35,130 bases of DNA from NCBI GenBank assembly GCA_009773155.1, contig WOVA01000025.1, forward strand, positions 1-35,130. The letters run 5' to 3'. The notes under the pieces are model-generated. The model was not told the origin of the DNA, made no database searches, and was given only the letters and a program-made list of their open reading frames with translations. This DNA is from Elusimicrobiota bacterium. GTDB lineage: Bacteria; Elusimicrobiota; Elusimicrobia; Elusimicrobiales; UBA9959. The number at the start of each line of letters is the position of its first letter. Position 1 is the first letter of the stretch. This document shows, in pieces, positions 8,082 to 16,468 of this stretch. A program made the translations under genes and the position numbers.

Positions 8082-9419
8082 TTATTCGGCCGCGGCCTTG
8101 CGCGGATCGCCGGTGTTGCGCAGGAGGTAGAGCGCCGCCTGCACATTATCGCGCACCGACTTCTCTATGACGCCGGCGCCGGGGTAGAAAGTACCGCCGC
8201 CGCCCCAGCCGCCCTTGGGCGTAAGCTCGAAGGTGAAGGCGAAGATGCCGGCCTCGGCGTAGGCCCAGTCGCAGGAGTCGCCGGTGGCGGCGTAGAGGTC
8301 GCTGGATTTCTGGGCGGTGTAGCCGGTCAGCCGCGCCATTCCCTGGGCAATATTCTTAAAGACTTTCAGATCGTTCTGGTCGGGGATATCCTCGTACTTG
8401 CCGCCCCAGGGATAAAGTATCAGCTCGCCGTAGGTGTGGTAGCTGATCATGGTCTTGAGGTTGGGGCGGGCTTTCACGAAATCGCGCACTGCGCGGCTCT
8501 CGGGCTCGGAGAAAGCCGCGGGCCCGCAGTAGGTGTCGGCCCAGGGCGAGTTGGAGGCGCCCGCCTGGCACCACCAGGAATCGTAGTTGCGGTTGAGGTC
8601 CACGCCCTGCGACCCGGAGTTCACGGACATATTCTTGCGCCACCATTTGTACTTGCCGGTGCTGATATCGTACTCGGCGCCGTCGGGGTTGATCATCGGC
8701 TGTATGTATATGTCCAGGGTGGTTATGAACTTCTTCACCTCGGCGTTATTGCGGTTCTCCAGCAGCCACACCGCGAAAAGCAGCGGGACTTCCACGCTGA
8801 GATGCTCGCGCGCGTGATGGGCGCCCTGGAAAACGGCGCCGGGCTTGGAAGAGGGCTTCGTCCCCTTGGCGGAAGAATTTATCCGCAGCGTCCAGATCTC
8901 GCGGTTCTCCACCGTCTTGCCGATGGAGAACAAGGAAACGATGTCGGAGTTGGCTGTCTCCAGCGCCTTAAGGCGGTCGTACATTTCCCGGTAGTTATGG
9001 TAGGCGGCGTCCTGCGACGGAAAATCCTTGAAAGCGGAGACGGCGAACTGCGAGAGCGGCATCCGGGAAATAACGTTCACGCTCTTGGTCTCGAAGGCCG
9101 GCAGCGAGTCGCGATGGATAATACCGGAGACGGCGGTCGGGGTCACTTCCTCTATTGAAAGGCCCAGCTCCAGCAGGCGGGTGCGCTCCTCTTTGGTGGC
9201 GGCGGCGACCGTTATCCAGAAGCGGGGATCGTTCTCGAGAGCCTTCTCTATGGCCGGCACGGGCTCTTCGACGTTCGGAACGGGCGGCGCTTCATAAGCC
9301 GCGGACATCGACCGGAGCAGCTGGTTAAAAGAAAGCGAGGATTTTTCGGGCGCTTCGGAAGCGAAAGCGTTGAGCGAGAGTGAGGCAAAAAAAGTTAAGG
9401 ACAGCAGCAGCCTGATCAT
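8082..9419 (-). CDS. Exported M14-family zinc carboxypeptidase
   Basis: The protein has 445 residues and a clear signal peptide (about 1-20). A propeptide-like region is followed by a peptidase M14 domain from about residue 137. Zinc ligands are visible as H202 and E205 in GAHHAREH and H328 in ISYHTYGE. The substrate-binding DLNRNY lies at 274-279, and the catalytic glutamate is E398 in FTFEL. All catalytic residues are therefore present, so it should be an active secreted or periplasmic carboxypeptidase; specificity (A/B or D-glutamyl type) is not evident. It is monocistronic, with its own terminator downstream and a 16-bp palindrome 35 bases upstream of the start. Confidence 0.92.
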   Translation of the reverse strand: MIRLLLSLTFFASLSLNAFASEAPEKSSLSFNQLLRSMSAAYEAPPVPNVEEPVPAIEKALENDPRFWITVAAATKEERTRLLELGLSIEEVTPTAVSGIIHRDSLPAFETKSVNVISRMPLSQFAVSAFKDFPSQDAAYHNYREMYDRLKALETANSDIVSLFSIGKTVENREIWTLRINSSAKGTKPSSKPGAVFQGAHHAREHLSVEVPLLFAVWLLENRNNAEVKKFITTLDIYIQPMINPDGAEYDISTGKYKWWRKNMSVNSGSQGVDLNRNYDSWWCQAGASNSPWADTYCGPAAFSEPESRAVRDFVKARPNLKTMISYHTYGELILYPWGGKYEDIPDQNDLKVFKNIAQGMARLTGYTAQKSSDLYAATGDSCDWAYAEAGIFAFTFELTPKGGWGGGGTFYPGAGVIEKSVRDNVQAALYLLRNTGDPRKAAAE

Positions 9420-9453
9420 TCGTTTCTCCTGGTACGGCCTGATTAGTTATGCT

Positions 9454-9469
9454 CAATCTATATAGATTG
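9454..9469. promoter_or_regulatory. Perfect 16-bp palindrome upstream of the M14 peptidase
   Basis: CAATCTATATAGATTG is a perfect palindrome, centred about 42 bases upstream of the peptidase start. It lies in an AT-rich patch of an otherwise GC-rich region. A second inverted repeat (tgact-tt-agtca) lies at 9479-9490. A dimeric repressor or activator operator is plausible, but no promoter elements can be assigned with certainty. Confidence 0.4.
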
Positions 9470-9542
9470 TATCCGACATGACTTTAGTCAACAAGGCCAA
9501 TAGTCCCAGGCCGGCTTAGGCCCAAAGGCCTATTGATTTCAA

Positions 9543-10169
9543 TCAAACAAGAGAAGCGATGCCGTTGCCGGCCAGCCAGAGGCCGGAGAGGAAAAGCGCC
9601 ATGCGGCCGATCATCCTTACGCGGTCGGTCAGGAAGGGGACGGGCAGCAGGGCGGGCAGCAGGAAAAGCGCGGTGGCGGCGAAGAAGCCGCCGAAATAAA
9701 CGATGCCCGAGACGAAGTCCGGCAGCGAGGCCAGGCGCACCAATCCGGCCAGCACCGGCGGGCAGAAATTGAAGCCGGTAAGAAAACCCAGCGAAAAGGG
9801 AAGGGTCTTGCCGGCCGCCGGCAGGGCCGCCGGGCAGCCGCGCTTGTCCTTGCCTTGCGGGGACGAAAGTTTCATAAAAGGCGCGGCCAGCAGTATGAGG
9901 CCGGCGGCGAGCATGGCGGCTCCCCCCGCCCAGGCCGGCAGTGACGGAGCGGCCAGCCGTCCCAGCAGCATCGCGGCGGCGGCGAAAACCAGATAAGCGG
10001 TCAGGCGGCCGCCGAGGAATATGGAGAATATGAGCAGGCCCCGGGGCAGCGACTTCTCCCCCGCCCCCATGATGTACGGGGCCAGTACCGGCAGGCAGGA
10101 GACCGCGCAATAAGCGCCGGTGGCCAGGCCGAGCGTCCAGCCTTCCGCCAGCGCCGGCGCCGGGCTCAG
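9543..10169 (-). CDS. CcdA/DsbD-like sulfite-exporter-family membrane protein
   Basis: About 208 residues with six predicted helices, resembling the DsbD_2 (TauE/SafE-superfamily, CcdA-like) proteins. Cysteines sit where thiol-shuttling CcdA-type proteins have them: AYCAVSCLPVLAPYI in the first helix and FNFCPPVLAGL in the fourth. No ATG, GTG or TTG lies at a sensible position before the first helix. The best start is a CTG at 10169 overlapping the stop of the upstream small gene (CTGA), which implies coupled translation from a non-standard start. The role, moving reducing equivalents or an anion, is inferred from the cysteines and from the adjacent Fe-S protein. Confidence 0.7.
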   Translation of the reverse strand: MSPAPALAEGWTLGLATGAYCAVSCLPVLAPYIMGAGEKSLPRGLLIFSIFLGGRLTAYLVFAAAAMLLGRLAAPSLPAWAGGAAMLAAGLILLAAPFMKLSSPQGKDKRGCPAALPAAGKTLPFSLGFLTGFNFCPPVLAGLVRLASLPDFVSGIVYFGGFFAATALFLLPALLPVPFLTDRVRMIGRMALFLSGLWLAGNGIASLV

Positions 10170-10360
10170 AGCGTCACCGCCCGGTTGCAGGCCTTGCACC
10201 AGCCGGAGCGCCGGGCGGCGGCGTTCTTGCGGTTGAGCGCCACGCTGGCCTTGCAGCCCGGGCATTTCACCTCGACGCCCGACAGGTCCAGCTGGGAATA
10301 ATCCTTCTCTAAGATCTCCTTGCTGGTATACCGCGGCTCGAGCCACTTTCCATCTTTCAT
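10166..10360 (-). CDS. Small CxxC...CxxC zinc-ribbon-like protein
   Basis: A 64-residue protein with two CxxC knuckles, CPGC near residue 34 and CKAC near residue 55, separated by about 18 residues. This is the layout of a small zinc ribbon or rubredoxin-like fold. It has no signal peptide. It lies between the polyferredoxin gene (18 bases upstream) and the CcdA-like gene (overlapping by 4 bases), so it probably works with them. I do not recognise a named family. Confidence 0.7.
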   Translation of the reverse strand: MKDGKWLEPRYTSKEILEKDYSQLDLSGVEVKCPGCKASVALNRKNAAARRSGWCKACNRAVTL

Positions 10361-10378
10361 ATTCTTAACCCTCCGCTA

Positions 10379-11515
10379 TCAGAAGATCCCGCTAAAGACC
10401 CGGACCAGGTCGGACAGTCCGGCCGGCGCCCACAGGGACGCGAAGACCGCGCTGAAGGTCAGGACCGAGAAAATAAAAAGCGATTCCGGCGACAGCAGCC
10501 GTCCCCAACCGGAGCGGGGATCGCCCGCCTTGACCCCGAATATGTAATAGCCGATGCCGCTCTTGGGGCAGGCCGGGAAGCAGGAGGCGCACATATTGCA
10601 GTAGTCGAGTATCTCCATCTTCCCCTCTCCGCCTTTTTTTATGGCGAACATGGGGCAGGCGGCCTCGCAGAGCCCGCACGAAGCGCAGGCGGCCTCGTCG
10701 AACTTAACGCGGAAAGGATTGAGCCTGCCCCAGAAGGACTGCCAGGCGCCGAAGGGGCAGAGGAAGGAGCAGAAAGAACGGCGGGCCGTGAGCAGCGGCA
10801 GCAGCACGACGAAACCCAGCGCCAGCCACATCAGCCCCAGCTGGAAGCTGCGCCTGGCGTCCTCGTTGAGGAATTCCCCTCCCAGTTTGAAAGGGCAGAG
10901 CCAGTAGCAGAACATCGGCGTCATGTAGGCCAGCGAGATCAGCATGAAAAATATCAGCAGGGCCATTGGAAAATCGCGCAGCCGCAGCGCCCAGGCCTGG
11001 ACGGCGGCCGGCAGTTTCTTTACCGGCGAGAGGCGCGAGAAGAACTCGTCGAGCCCGCCGTAGAAGCAGGTCCAGGAACACCACGCCCGCCCGACGATGA
11101 TGGTGGCGAAAAGCCAGACGAAGCCCAGCGAGAGCGGGCCCCACACCTTCCAGTCGCCGCTCATCAGCGCCAGGTACTGCTGGTAGAGATAGTTCAGGAA
11201 GGACGGGGCCAGGGCGATATGGCAGTAGGGCGTATCCTGGAAGCATTGCGCCTCGAATAGCTTCGAGAAAAGGCTGAACTTGAAATGGACCAGGAAGGCG
11301 AAGGCCGAAACTATGAAGAAAAGGCGGCGCCAGGGCGCGATGCCGCGGGTATAGAAGATGGCGAAGGCGACGGCGGAAGAAAAGAGGGACCAGGCCCAGA
11401 CATAGGCCGGGTGGAGCTGACCCGAGGCCAGCTTGAGGCCCAGCGGCAGGACGACGGCCAGCGCCGCGGCGGCGTAGGCCAGCGAGGGAAAAAGTGATTC
11501 TCTTTCGCCTTTCAT
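10379..11515 (-). CDS. Membrane-bound 4Fe-4S polyferredoxin (NapH/CcoG-like)
   Basis: About 378 residues. Several N-terminal membrane helices include the RAWCSWTCFYGGLDEFF and YWLCPFKLGGEF segments typical of NapH/NosR/CcoG-type electron-transfer proteins. The C-terminal part carries two ferredoxin clusters, CASCGLCEAACP near residue 275 and CNMCASCFPACP near residue 308, and a CPFGAWQSFWGRLNPF segment. A last helix anchors the C-terminus. The ATG at 11515 was chosen because the open frame further upstream (to 11578) crosses the divergent promoter region. It probably passes electrons between the quinone pool or cytoplasm and an exported acceptor. It is the first gene of a three-gene unit with the CxxC protein and the CcdA-like permease. 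Confidence 0.85.
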   Translation of the reverse strand: MKGERESLFPSLAYAAAALAVVLPLGLKLASGQLHPAYVWAWSLFSSAVAFAIFYTRGIAPWRRLFFIVSAFAFLVHFKFSLFSKLFEAQCFQDTPYCHIALAPSFLNYLYQQYLALMSGDWKVWGPLSLGFVWLFATIIVGRAWCSWTCFYGGLDEFFSRLSPVKKLPAAVQAWALRLRDFPMALLIFFMLISLAYMTPMFCYWLCPFKLGGEFLNEDARRSFQLGLMWLALGFVVLLPLLTARRSFCSFLCPFGAWQSFWGRLNPFRVKFDEAACASCGLCEAACPMFAIKKGGEGKMEILDYCNMCASCFPACPKSGIGYYIFGVKAGDPRSGWGRLLSPESLFIFSVLTFSAVFASLWAPAGLSDLVRVFSGIF

Positions 11516-11545
11516 GGCTGATATTATAGTATAGCCGTAAGCTCC

Positions 11546-13678
11546 ATGAATACGACAGCTTTCACTCTGGGCTTTCACGCCCTTTTCGCGCAGGCCCTGG
11601 CCCTGCGGGAGATCGGCCTGCTTTTCAGCGCGGGCGAGCTCTCCGTCTCGGCCGGCCTGTCGGCCTGGCTGCTCTGGACCGCGGCGGGGATAGCGCTGGC
11701 CCGCCGGCCTTCCCTGCCTTTCTGGACGGCGCTTTTCGCGGCGGCCTCGCCGGCGGCGCTGGCGCTCTGCAGGGCGGCCGCGCTGCCGCTGACCGTCGGG
11801 ACACCGCCGGGCCTGTTCGGCACCGTCCTGCTCGGGGCGCTGCTGACCCTTCCTTTCGGACTGCTCAACGGGGCCGCCATCGCGGCGGGCCTTAAAGCGC
11901 TGACGCCCCAGCGCTTCTACCTGCTGGAGAGCTGCGGCGCCGCGGCCGGCGGACTGGCGGCGGCGCTGCTCTTCGCCGGCGCGCCCGGGACCGACTATGT
12001 CGCGGCCTGCTCGGTCACGGCCGCCGCCGCTATTTTCCTCTCGCTGCGCGCGGCCGGCTATTCACGCCGCGGCGCCGCCGCCGGAACAGGGCGGCTTTCG
12101 CCGCAGTCGGTGTCACGAGCTCTGCGAGTGACCGCCCTGCTTTTCATCCCCCTGGCGCTGTTCTCCGCCTGGGCCGGCCGCCGGGTATACCCGGCGCTCT
12201 ATGACCGCGGCGAGGTCAAGGAGGTCTTCCAGTCACGCGAGACCAGGCTGGTCTTCGTCGAAAGGGAAGGGGCTCTGACCGTTCACGCCGACGGAGTCGC
12301 GCTGGGCGAGGCACCGGCCGGAGAGGCCGGGGAGATACCGGTCCATATCCCGCTGCTCTTGCGCCCGTCGCCAAAGTCGGTGCTGCTGATGGGCCCGGCC
12401 GCGCCGCTTTACGCGGTCGAGGCGGCCCGGCACTCCCCCGCGGAACTTTTCGCCGGCTCCGACGATGAGCCCGCCGCCGCGCGCCTGCTGGAGCGCTCTG
12501 GCGGACAGGCCACCCTCTGCCGCGCCAGGGACTGCCTCTCGCGCGCGGCGGCCTACGACGCGGTGATAGTGCCGGCCGGCGATCCGGCCAACTCCGGGCT
12601 CAACCGTTACTACACCGCCGAGTTCATGGAGGCCGTGAAGGCGACGCTCAAGCCCGGCGGCATAGCCGCTTTCGCCTTCTCCTCCGCCGAGAACTACCTC
12701 TCGCCGCCGGAAGCCTACGCGGCGGCCTGCCTGCGCGCCACGGCCCGGTCGGTGTTCCCGCATGTCGAGGTGATACCCGGCGGCAGGGCGCTCCTGCTGG
12801 CTTCGGCTGATGAAATAAAACTGGACCCCGGCCTGCTGGGCAAGCGGCTCAGGTCCCGCGGGATAAAAACGCGCACTGTGACAGGGGAGACTCTGCCCTT
12901 TATCCTGCATCCCTACAAACGCGCCTGGTACGCCTCCCGTCTCGACGCGGCCGGCGACACGCCGGTCAATTCGGCGCTGCGGCCGCTCGCCTATTTCCTG
13001 AGCTGGAAGGTCTGGGTTTCGATGTACGCCGGGCCTGACCAGTTCCTGGGGCTGGCGGCCCTGCTTATCGCGCTGGCCTGGGGCTCGCGCCGACTGGCGG
13101 CGGGACTGAAAGGTTCGGCCTCCAGGGGACTTATGGCCGGCGCTTTCCTCGCCGGGGCCTGGGGCATGGCCTTCGAGATCTGCCTGATGCTGGCCTGGGA
13201 GGCGAGGCTGGGGACGATGGCTTCCTCGCTGGGGCTCATCTTCACGCTTTTCCTTGGCGGCATGGCCGCCGGCGCGGCGGCTTTCCGGCGGCGCGGCGGC
13301 GTGGCCCTCTCGGCGGGACTGATGGCGGCCGTATCGGCCGCGGCGGCCGTCTGGCTGCCGGGAGCTTTTGCTTCACAGGGGCAAACCTCTTTCGCCGTCG
13401 CCTGCTCGCTGCTGCTGGCGGCCGGCGGTTTCGCGGCGGGGTCCTATTTCCCCGCCGCCGCCAGGCGCGGCCCGGCCGGGGCCGGCGGCGTCTACTCGGC
13501 CGACCTCTACGGCGGAGCCGCCGGCGGCCTGCTGGTCTCGGCGGCCGCCGTACCGCTGCTGGGAATAGAGAACGCGCTCCGGGCCTGCGCGGCCCTCGGC
13601 GCGTTCTCCTGCGTGCCGCCGCTGGCGGCGGCGCTGCTTCAGCGCAGCTCTTCGAAAGACTCCGAAGTGAAAAGATAG
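11546..13678 (+). CDS. Spermidine-synthase-like membrane protein (fused transporter/spermidine synthase type)
   Basis: A 710-residue protein. Hydrophobic helices at about 1-175 are followed by a spermidine-synthase-like Rossmann domain at about 215-460 and then by more helices at about 490-700. The middle domain shows the family segment LNRYYTAEFMEAVKATLKPG. The usual GGGDG nucleotide-binding loop is replaced by MGPAAP, so polyamine synthesis is doubtful. Such fused proteins are common in environmental bacteria, and their function is not established. It is divergent from the polyferredoxin gene with a 30-base gap containing tattatagtat. Its 3' end overlaps the convergent Memo-AMMECR1 gene by 40 bases. 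Confidence 0.8.
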   Translation: MNTTAFTLGFHALFAQALALREIGLLFSAGELSVSAGLSAWLLWTAAGIALARRPSLPFWTALFAAASPAALALCRAAALPLTVGTPPGLFGTVLLGALLTLPFGLLNGAAIAAGLKALTPQRFYLLESCGAAAGGLAAALLFAGAPGTDYVAACSVTAAAAIFLSLRAAGYSRRGAAAGTGRLSPQSVSRALRVTALLFIPLALFSAWAGRRVYPALYDRGEVKEVFQSRETRLVFVEREGALTVHADGVALGEAPAGEAGEIPVHIPLLLRPSPKSVLLMGPAAPLYAVEAARHSPAELFAGSDDEPAAARLLERSGGQATLCRARDCLSRAAAYDAVIVPAGDPANSGLNRYYTAEFMEAVKATLKPGGIAAFAFSSAENYLSPPEAYAAACLRATARSVFPHVEVIPGGRALLLASADEIKLDPGLLGKRLRSRGIKTRTVTGETLPFILHPYKRAWYASRLDAAGDTPVNSALRPLAYFLSWKVWVSMYAGPDQFLGLAALLIALAWGSRRLAAGLKGSASRGLMAGAFLAGAWGMAFEICLMLAWEARLGTMASSLGLIFTLFLGGMAAGAAAFRRRGGVALSAGLMAAVSAAAAVWLPGAFASQGQTSFAVACSLLLAAGGFAAGSYFPAAARRGPAGAGGVYSADLYGGAAGGLLVSAAAVPLLGIENALRACAALGAFSCVPPLAAALLQRSSSKDSEVKR

Positions 13679-15189
13679 AATTCCGTCGTCTTGTCCTTCC
13701 AGCAGTCCCGGGGCAACCCGGCCTTCTGCTCGCACAGCTCGCCCAGGAAAACCTCCTTCGACGGCAGCTGCCCCCAGACCTGCGGCAGGAAGAGACCGCT
13801 CTTCCCTTTTTTTGATATGGCCACGCCGTGAACGCCCGGCTTCACCTCGTCGTGGCCGGCGGCGAGCTCGAGCGGCGAGAGCAGCGAGATCTCGAACCTC
13901 ACCAGCGGCAGTTCGTCGGCGGAGAGCGGCTCGAAACGGCGGTCCTCGAAAGCGGCCGAGAGCGCGTTGCGCACCACGGCGTCGCGCAGAGTGTAGGACG
14001 GCGAAACATTGCCGATACAGCCGCGCAGCGCGCCCGATTTGTTTAGGGTAACGAAGACGCCGGCCGGCAGATTTAAGAAAGGGTCGTCGGCCAGCACCGG
14101 CAGCGCGGGCGGCGCGGGCGGCGCGGGCGGCGTCTCGGCCGGTCGTATAACTCCCGGCACCGACTGCGGCGAATGCCGCCCTGTTCCGTCGAAGGCGCGC
14201 TCCACCGCCCGGCGGGCCAGCCGCAGCAGTTCTTTTTTCTGCTCCCTCGACGGCGAGGGACTGAAGGAGGCGGGACCGGCGCCCGCCAGGAAAACGCCGG
14301 AGCCATAGCCTACCACGCGCGTCTCCGGCGAGCCGGCGGGATATTCGCGGTGTGAGTCGGAGTAGCCGAGCAGGTCGAAGCGGGCCGCGCCCACCTCGCG
14401 CAGGGCGTGCAGCCCCGCCTCCACGGCCGAGGAGCCGCAGGCCGGGGTCTCCAGCCCCTCCGGCTTCTTGGAGGCCAGCAGCGAATGGGCCAGGCGGAAA
14501 TAAGCGGGATCCATCTTTTCAAGGGCTTTGAGCAGGGCCAGGTCGGAGCGGCGCGCGTCGGCGCTCGACGGGTAATGGGACAGGTCCGTCGAGATCAGCA
14601 GAAGTACCTTCCGGCCTTTGAGCAGCCGGCCCAGGGCCCGGCCCGCAGCCTCCAGCTCTTTCTCGTCGGCGCGGCCGAAGAGTACCGGGAGTATCCTGAA
14701 CGGTTTTTTAAGCCTGCGCTGGAGGAACGGTATCTGCACTTCCAGGTTGTGGTCGCGCGCGTGGGCGCGGGGATAGTCGCGGAAGAAGGGATTTTTCTTT
14801 ATCAGCGCGGCGGCGAGCCTGGCGTCCACCTCCGCCTTCCCCAGCGGCGTGGCGTAATGGCCGGAGGCCATGACGGCGGCGCCGGCGAAGCCTTCGGCGT
14901 GGGCGGAGCCCAGGAGCACGACGGTGTCGTACTGGTCTTTCAGCGAGGCGAAAGCGTGCGCCGCCACGCCGCCCGAGAACACATAGCCGGCGTGCGGGAC
15001 CAGTATGCCGGCGACTTTGCCCTTGCCTTTGTAGGGTTTGGCGGCGGCCAGGGCCTTGTCGACGGCGGCCGTAAGTTCCGCGGGGGCCGCGGGATAAAAG
15101 GACCCGGCGAACTGCGGCTCCCTCGCCGCCGCGCCCGCCGCCCCGGCCAAAAGCAAAAAGATTGCGAAAAATACCGGTCTTTTCAACAT
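13639..15189 (-). CDS. AmmeMemoRadiSam system protein B-A fusion (Memo + AMMECR1), exported
   Basis: A 516-residue fusion with a signal peptide (about 1-22). The Memo domain (about 24-300) keeps residues equivalent to the metal ligands of human MEMO1: H66 in VPHAGYVFSG, H97 in GSAHAEGF and C251 in TPACGSS. It also has DHNLEVQIPF and STDLSHYP. A proline-rich linker (about 345-368) leads to the AMMECR1 domain, which has LRGCIG at 388-393 and a complete C-terminus. In many bacteria these are two proteins; here they are one. ATG 15189 has GGAGG about 9 bases upstream. It lies 52 bases after the radical SAM gene of the same system. The biochemical role of the trio is not settled; the secreted location is read from the signal peptide. 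Confidence 0.9.
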   Translation of the reverse strand: MLKRPVFFAIFLLLAGAAGAAAREPQFAGSFYPAAPAELTAAVDKALAAAKPYKGKGKVAGILVPHAGYVFSGGVAAHAFASLKDQYDTVVLLGSAHAEGFAGAAVMASGHYATPLGKAEVDARLAAALIKKNPFFRDYPRAHARDHNLEVQIPFLQRRLKKPFRILPVLFGRADEKELEAAGRALGRLLKGRKVLLLISTDLSHYPSSADARRSDLALLKALEKMDPAYFRLAHSLLASKKPEGLETPACGSSAVEAGLHALREVGAARFDLLGYSDSHREYPAGSPETRVVGYGSGVFLAGAGPASFSPSPSREQKKELLRLARRAVERAFDGTGRHSPQSVPGVIRPAETPPAPPAPPALPVLADDPFLNLPAGVFVTLNKSGALRGCIGNVSPSYTLRDAVVRNALSAAFEDRRFEPLSADELPLVRFEISLLSPLELAAGHDEVKPGVHGVAISKKGKSGLFLPQVWGQLPSKEVFLGELCEQKAGLPRDCWKDKTTEFYLFTSESFEELR

Positions 15190-15241
15190 ATAGTCACCCT
15201 CCGGGTATAATGTCTTCGGTCGTACGGCGCCCGCTCCCCCT

Positions 15242-16462
15242 TTACTTCCAGACGCCAGGGACGCGGGTGCCGTCGTGGGGACAGCGGCCGCCGCCCGGCG
15301 TCAGCAGGTCCTGCAGCACCGCGTAGCCCCGCCGCACCACCAGCGGCCTGCCGCACTTCGGGCAATAGGTCGTCTCCCCCTCGTGGCCGGGCAGGTTCCC
15401 GGCGTAAACATACTTCAGTCCCGCCTTCATCGCCGTCCGCCTGGCCTCGCCTATGGTCCGGTCCGGCGTGGGCTCCAGGTTGCGCAGGCGGTAATTAGGC
15501 GTGAATTTCGAAAAAAAAAGCGGCGCGTCCGCTCCCAGCTCTTTCCTGACCCATTCGGCCAGCGCCGCTATATCCTCCGGCGCGTCGTTGAGCGAAGGGA
15601 CCACCAGGTTCACTATCTCGAAGAGTTTTCCTTTCTCTTTGAGCGTCAGCAGCGTGTTCTTGACCGCCTCCAGTTCGCCGCCGGCGTAGGAGCGGTAGAA
15701 ACCGTCCGAAAAACCTTTAAGGTCTATCTTTATCACGTCGAAATAAGGCAGCAGTTCAAGCAGCGGCTCGCGGTTTATGTAGCCGGCGCTGACCATGACG
15801 TTCTTCAGGCCTTTTTTTTTGGCCAGCACGGCCGTGTCGCGCATATACTCGTAGAAGACCACCGGCTCGGCGTACGTATAGGCGATGGACTTGCAGCCGG
15901 TGGCCAGGGCGTTGGCGACTATGTCCGCCGGAGAGAGGAAGGCGTAATCGGCGGTCTTCACCCGGCCGTAGACCATGCCGCTGGCCGGGTCGCGGAAAAC
16001 CTCCAGCCCGGTCGGCGCTGGGACAGACGGCGGGGCCTGCTCGGGCCAGATCTGCGAGATCTCCCAGTTCTGGCAGCCGGAGCATTTGAGATTGCAGCCC
16101 GGGGCCGCTATCGAATAGATGAGGCTTCCCGGGAGAAGGTGGAAGACGGGCTTTTTCTCTATCGGGTCCAGGTGCGCCGAGACGGTCTTGCCGTACACCA
16201 CGGTGCGCACCTTGCCGCCGTGGTTGAGACGCACCTTGCATACGCCGCGCGCGCCCTCGGGAAGAAAGCAGTTGAAAGGGCAGAGATTGCACTGCGCGCC
16301 GTTGCAGGAGCGGCGGTAGAAGCTGCCCTCGCGCACCCACCTGTTCTCGGCCGGGACCAGAGAGGAAACCGTCGAGGGCGGAGGATAATGGGCGACGGCC
16401 GCCGCGAAGGCCAGGCTCAGGGCGAGCATGACCAGCGCGGCGGCCGTCGGCAGGGGTCTCAT
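15242..16462 (-). CDS. AmmeMemoRadiSam system radical SAM enzyme
   Basis: A 406-residue radical SAM protein of the AmmeMemoRadiSam type. The cluster motif is C123-NLK-C127-SG-C130, in PGCNLKCSGCQNWEIS. It is preceded by a cysteine-rich segment (C53, C58, C61, C65, C75) that is typical of this family and resembles pyruvate-formate-lyase activating enzymes. A C-terminal CPKC...CPHD zinc-ribbon-like tail is also present. The first 25 residues form a hydrophobic stretch ending AAAVAHYPPP that looks like a signal peptide or anchor, which is unusual for an oxygen-sensitive radical SAM enzyme. It lies 6 bases after the LOG gene and 52 bases before the Memo-AMMECR1 gene. Confidence 0.9.
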   Translation of the reverse strand: MRPLPTAAALVMLALSLAFAAAVAHYPPPSTVSSLVPAENRWVREGSFYRRSCNGAQCNLCPFNCFLPEGARGVCKVRLNHGGKVRTVVYGKTVSAHLDPIEKKPVFHLLPGSLIYSIAAPGCNLKCSGCQNWEISQIWPEQAPPSVPAPTGLEVFRDPASGMVYGRVKTADYAFLSPADIVANALATGCKSIAYTYAEPVVFYEYMRDTAVLAKKKGLKNVMVSAGYINREPLLELLPYFDVIKIDLKGFSDGFYRSYAGGELEAVKNTLLTLKEKGKLFEIVNLVVPSLNDAPEDIAALAEWVRKELGADAPLFFSKFTPNYRLRNLEPTPDRTIGEARRTAMKAGLKYVYAGNLPGHEGETTYCPKCGRPLVVRRGYAVLQDLLTPGGGRCPHDGTRVPGVWK

Positions 16463-16468
16463 CGGGAT

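Noticed and set aside
11546-13678. Annotation as a true polyamine (spermidine) synthase
   Set aside because: The nucleotide-binding loop is degenerate and the domain is embedded between membrane helices, so only the fold relation is claimed.
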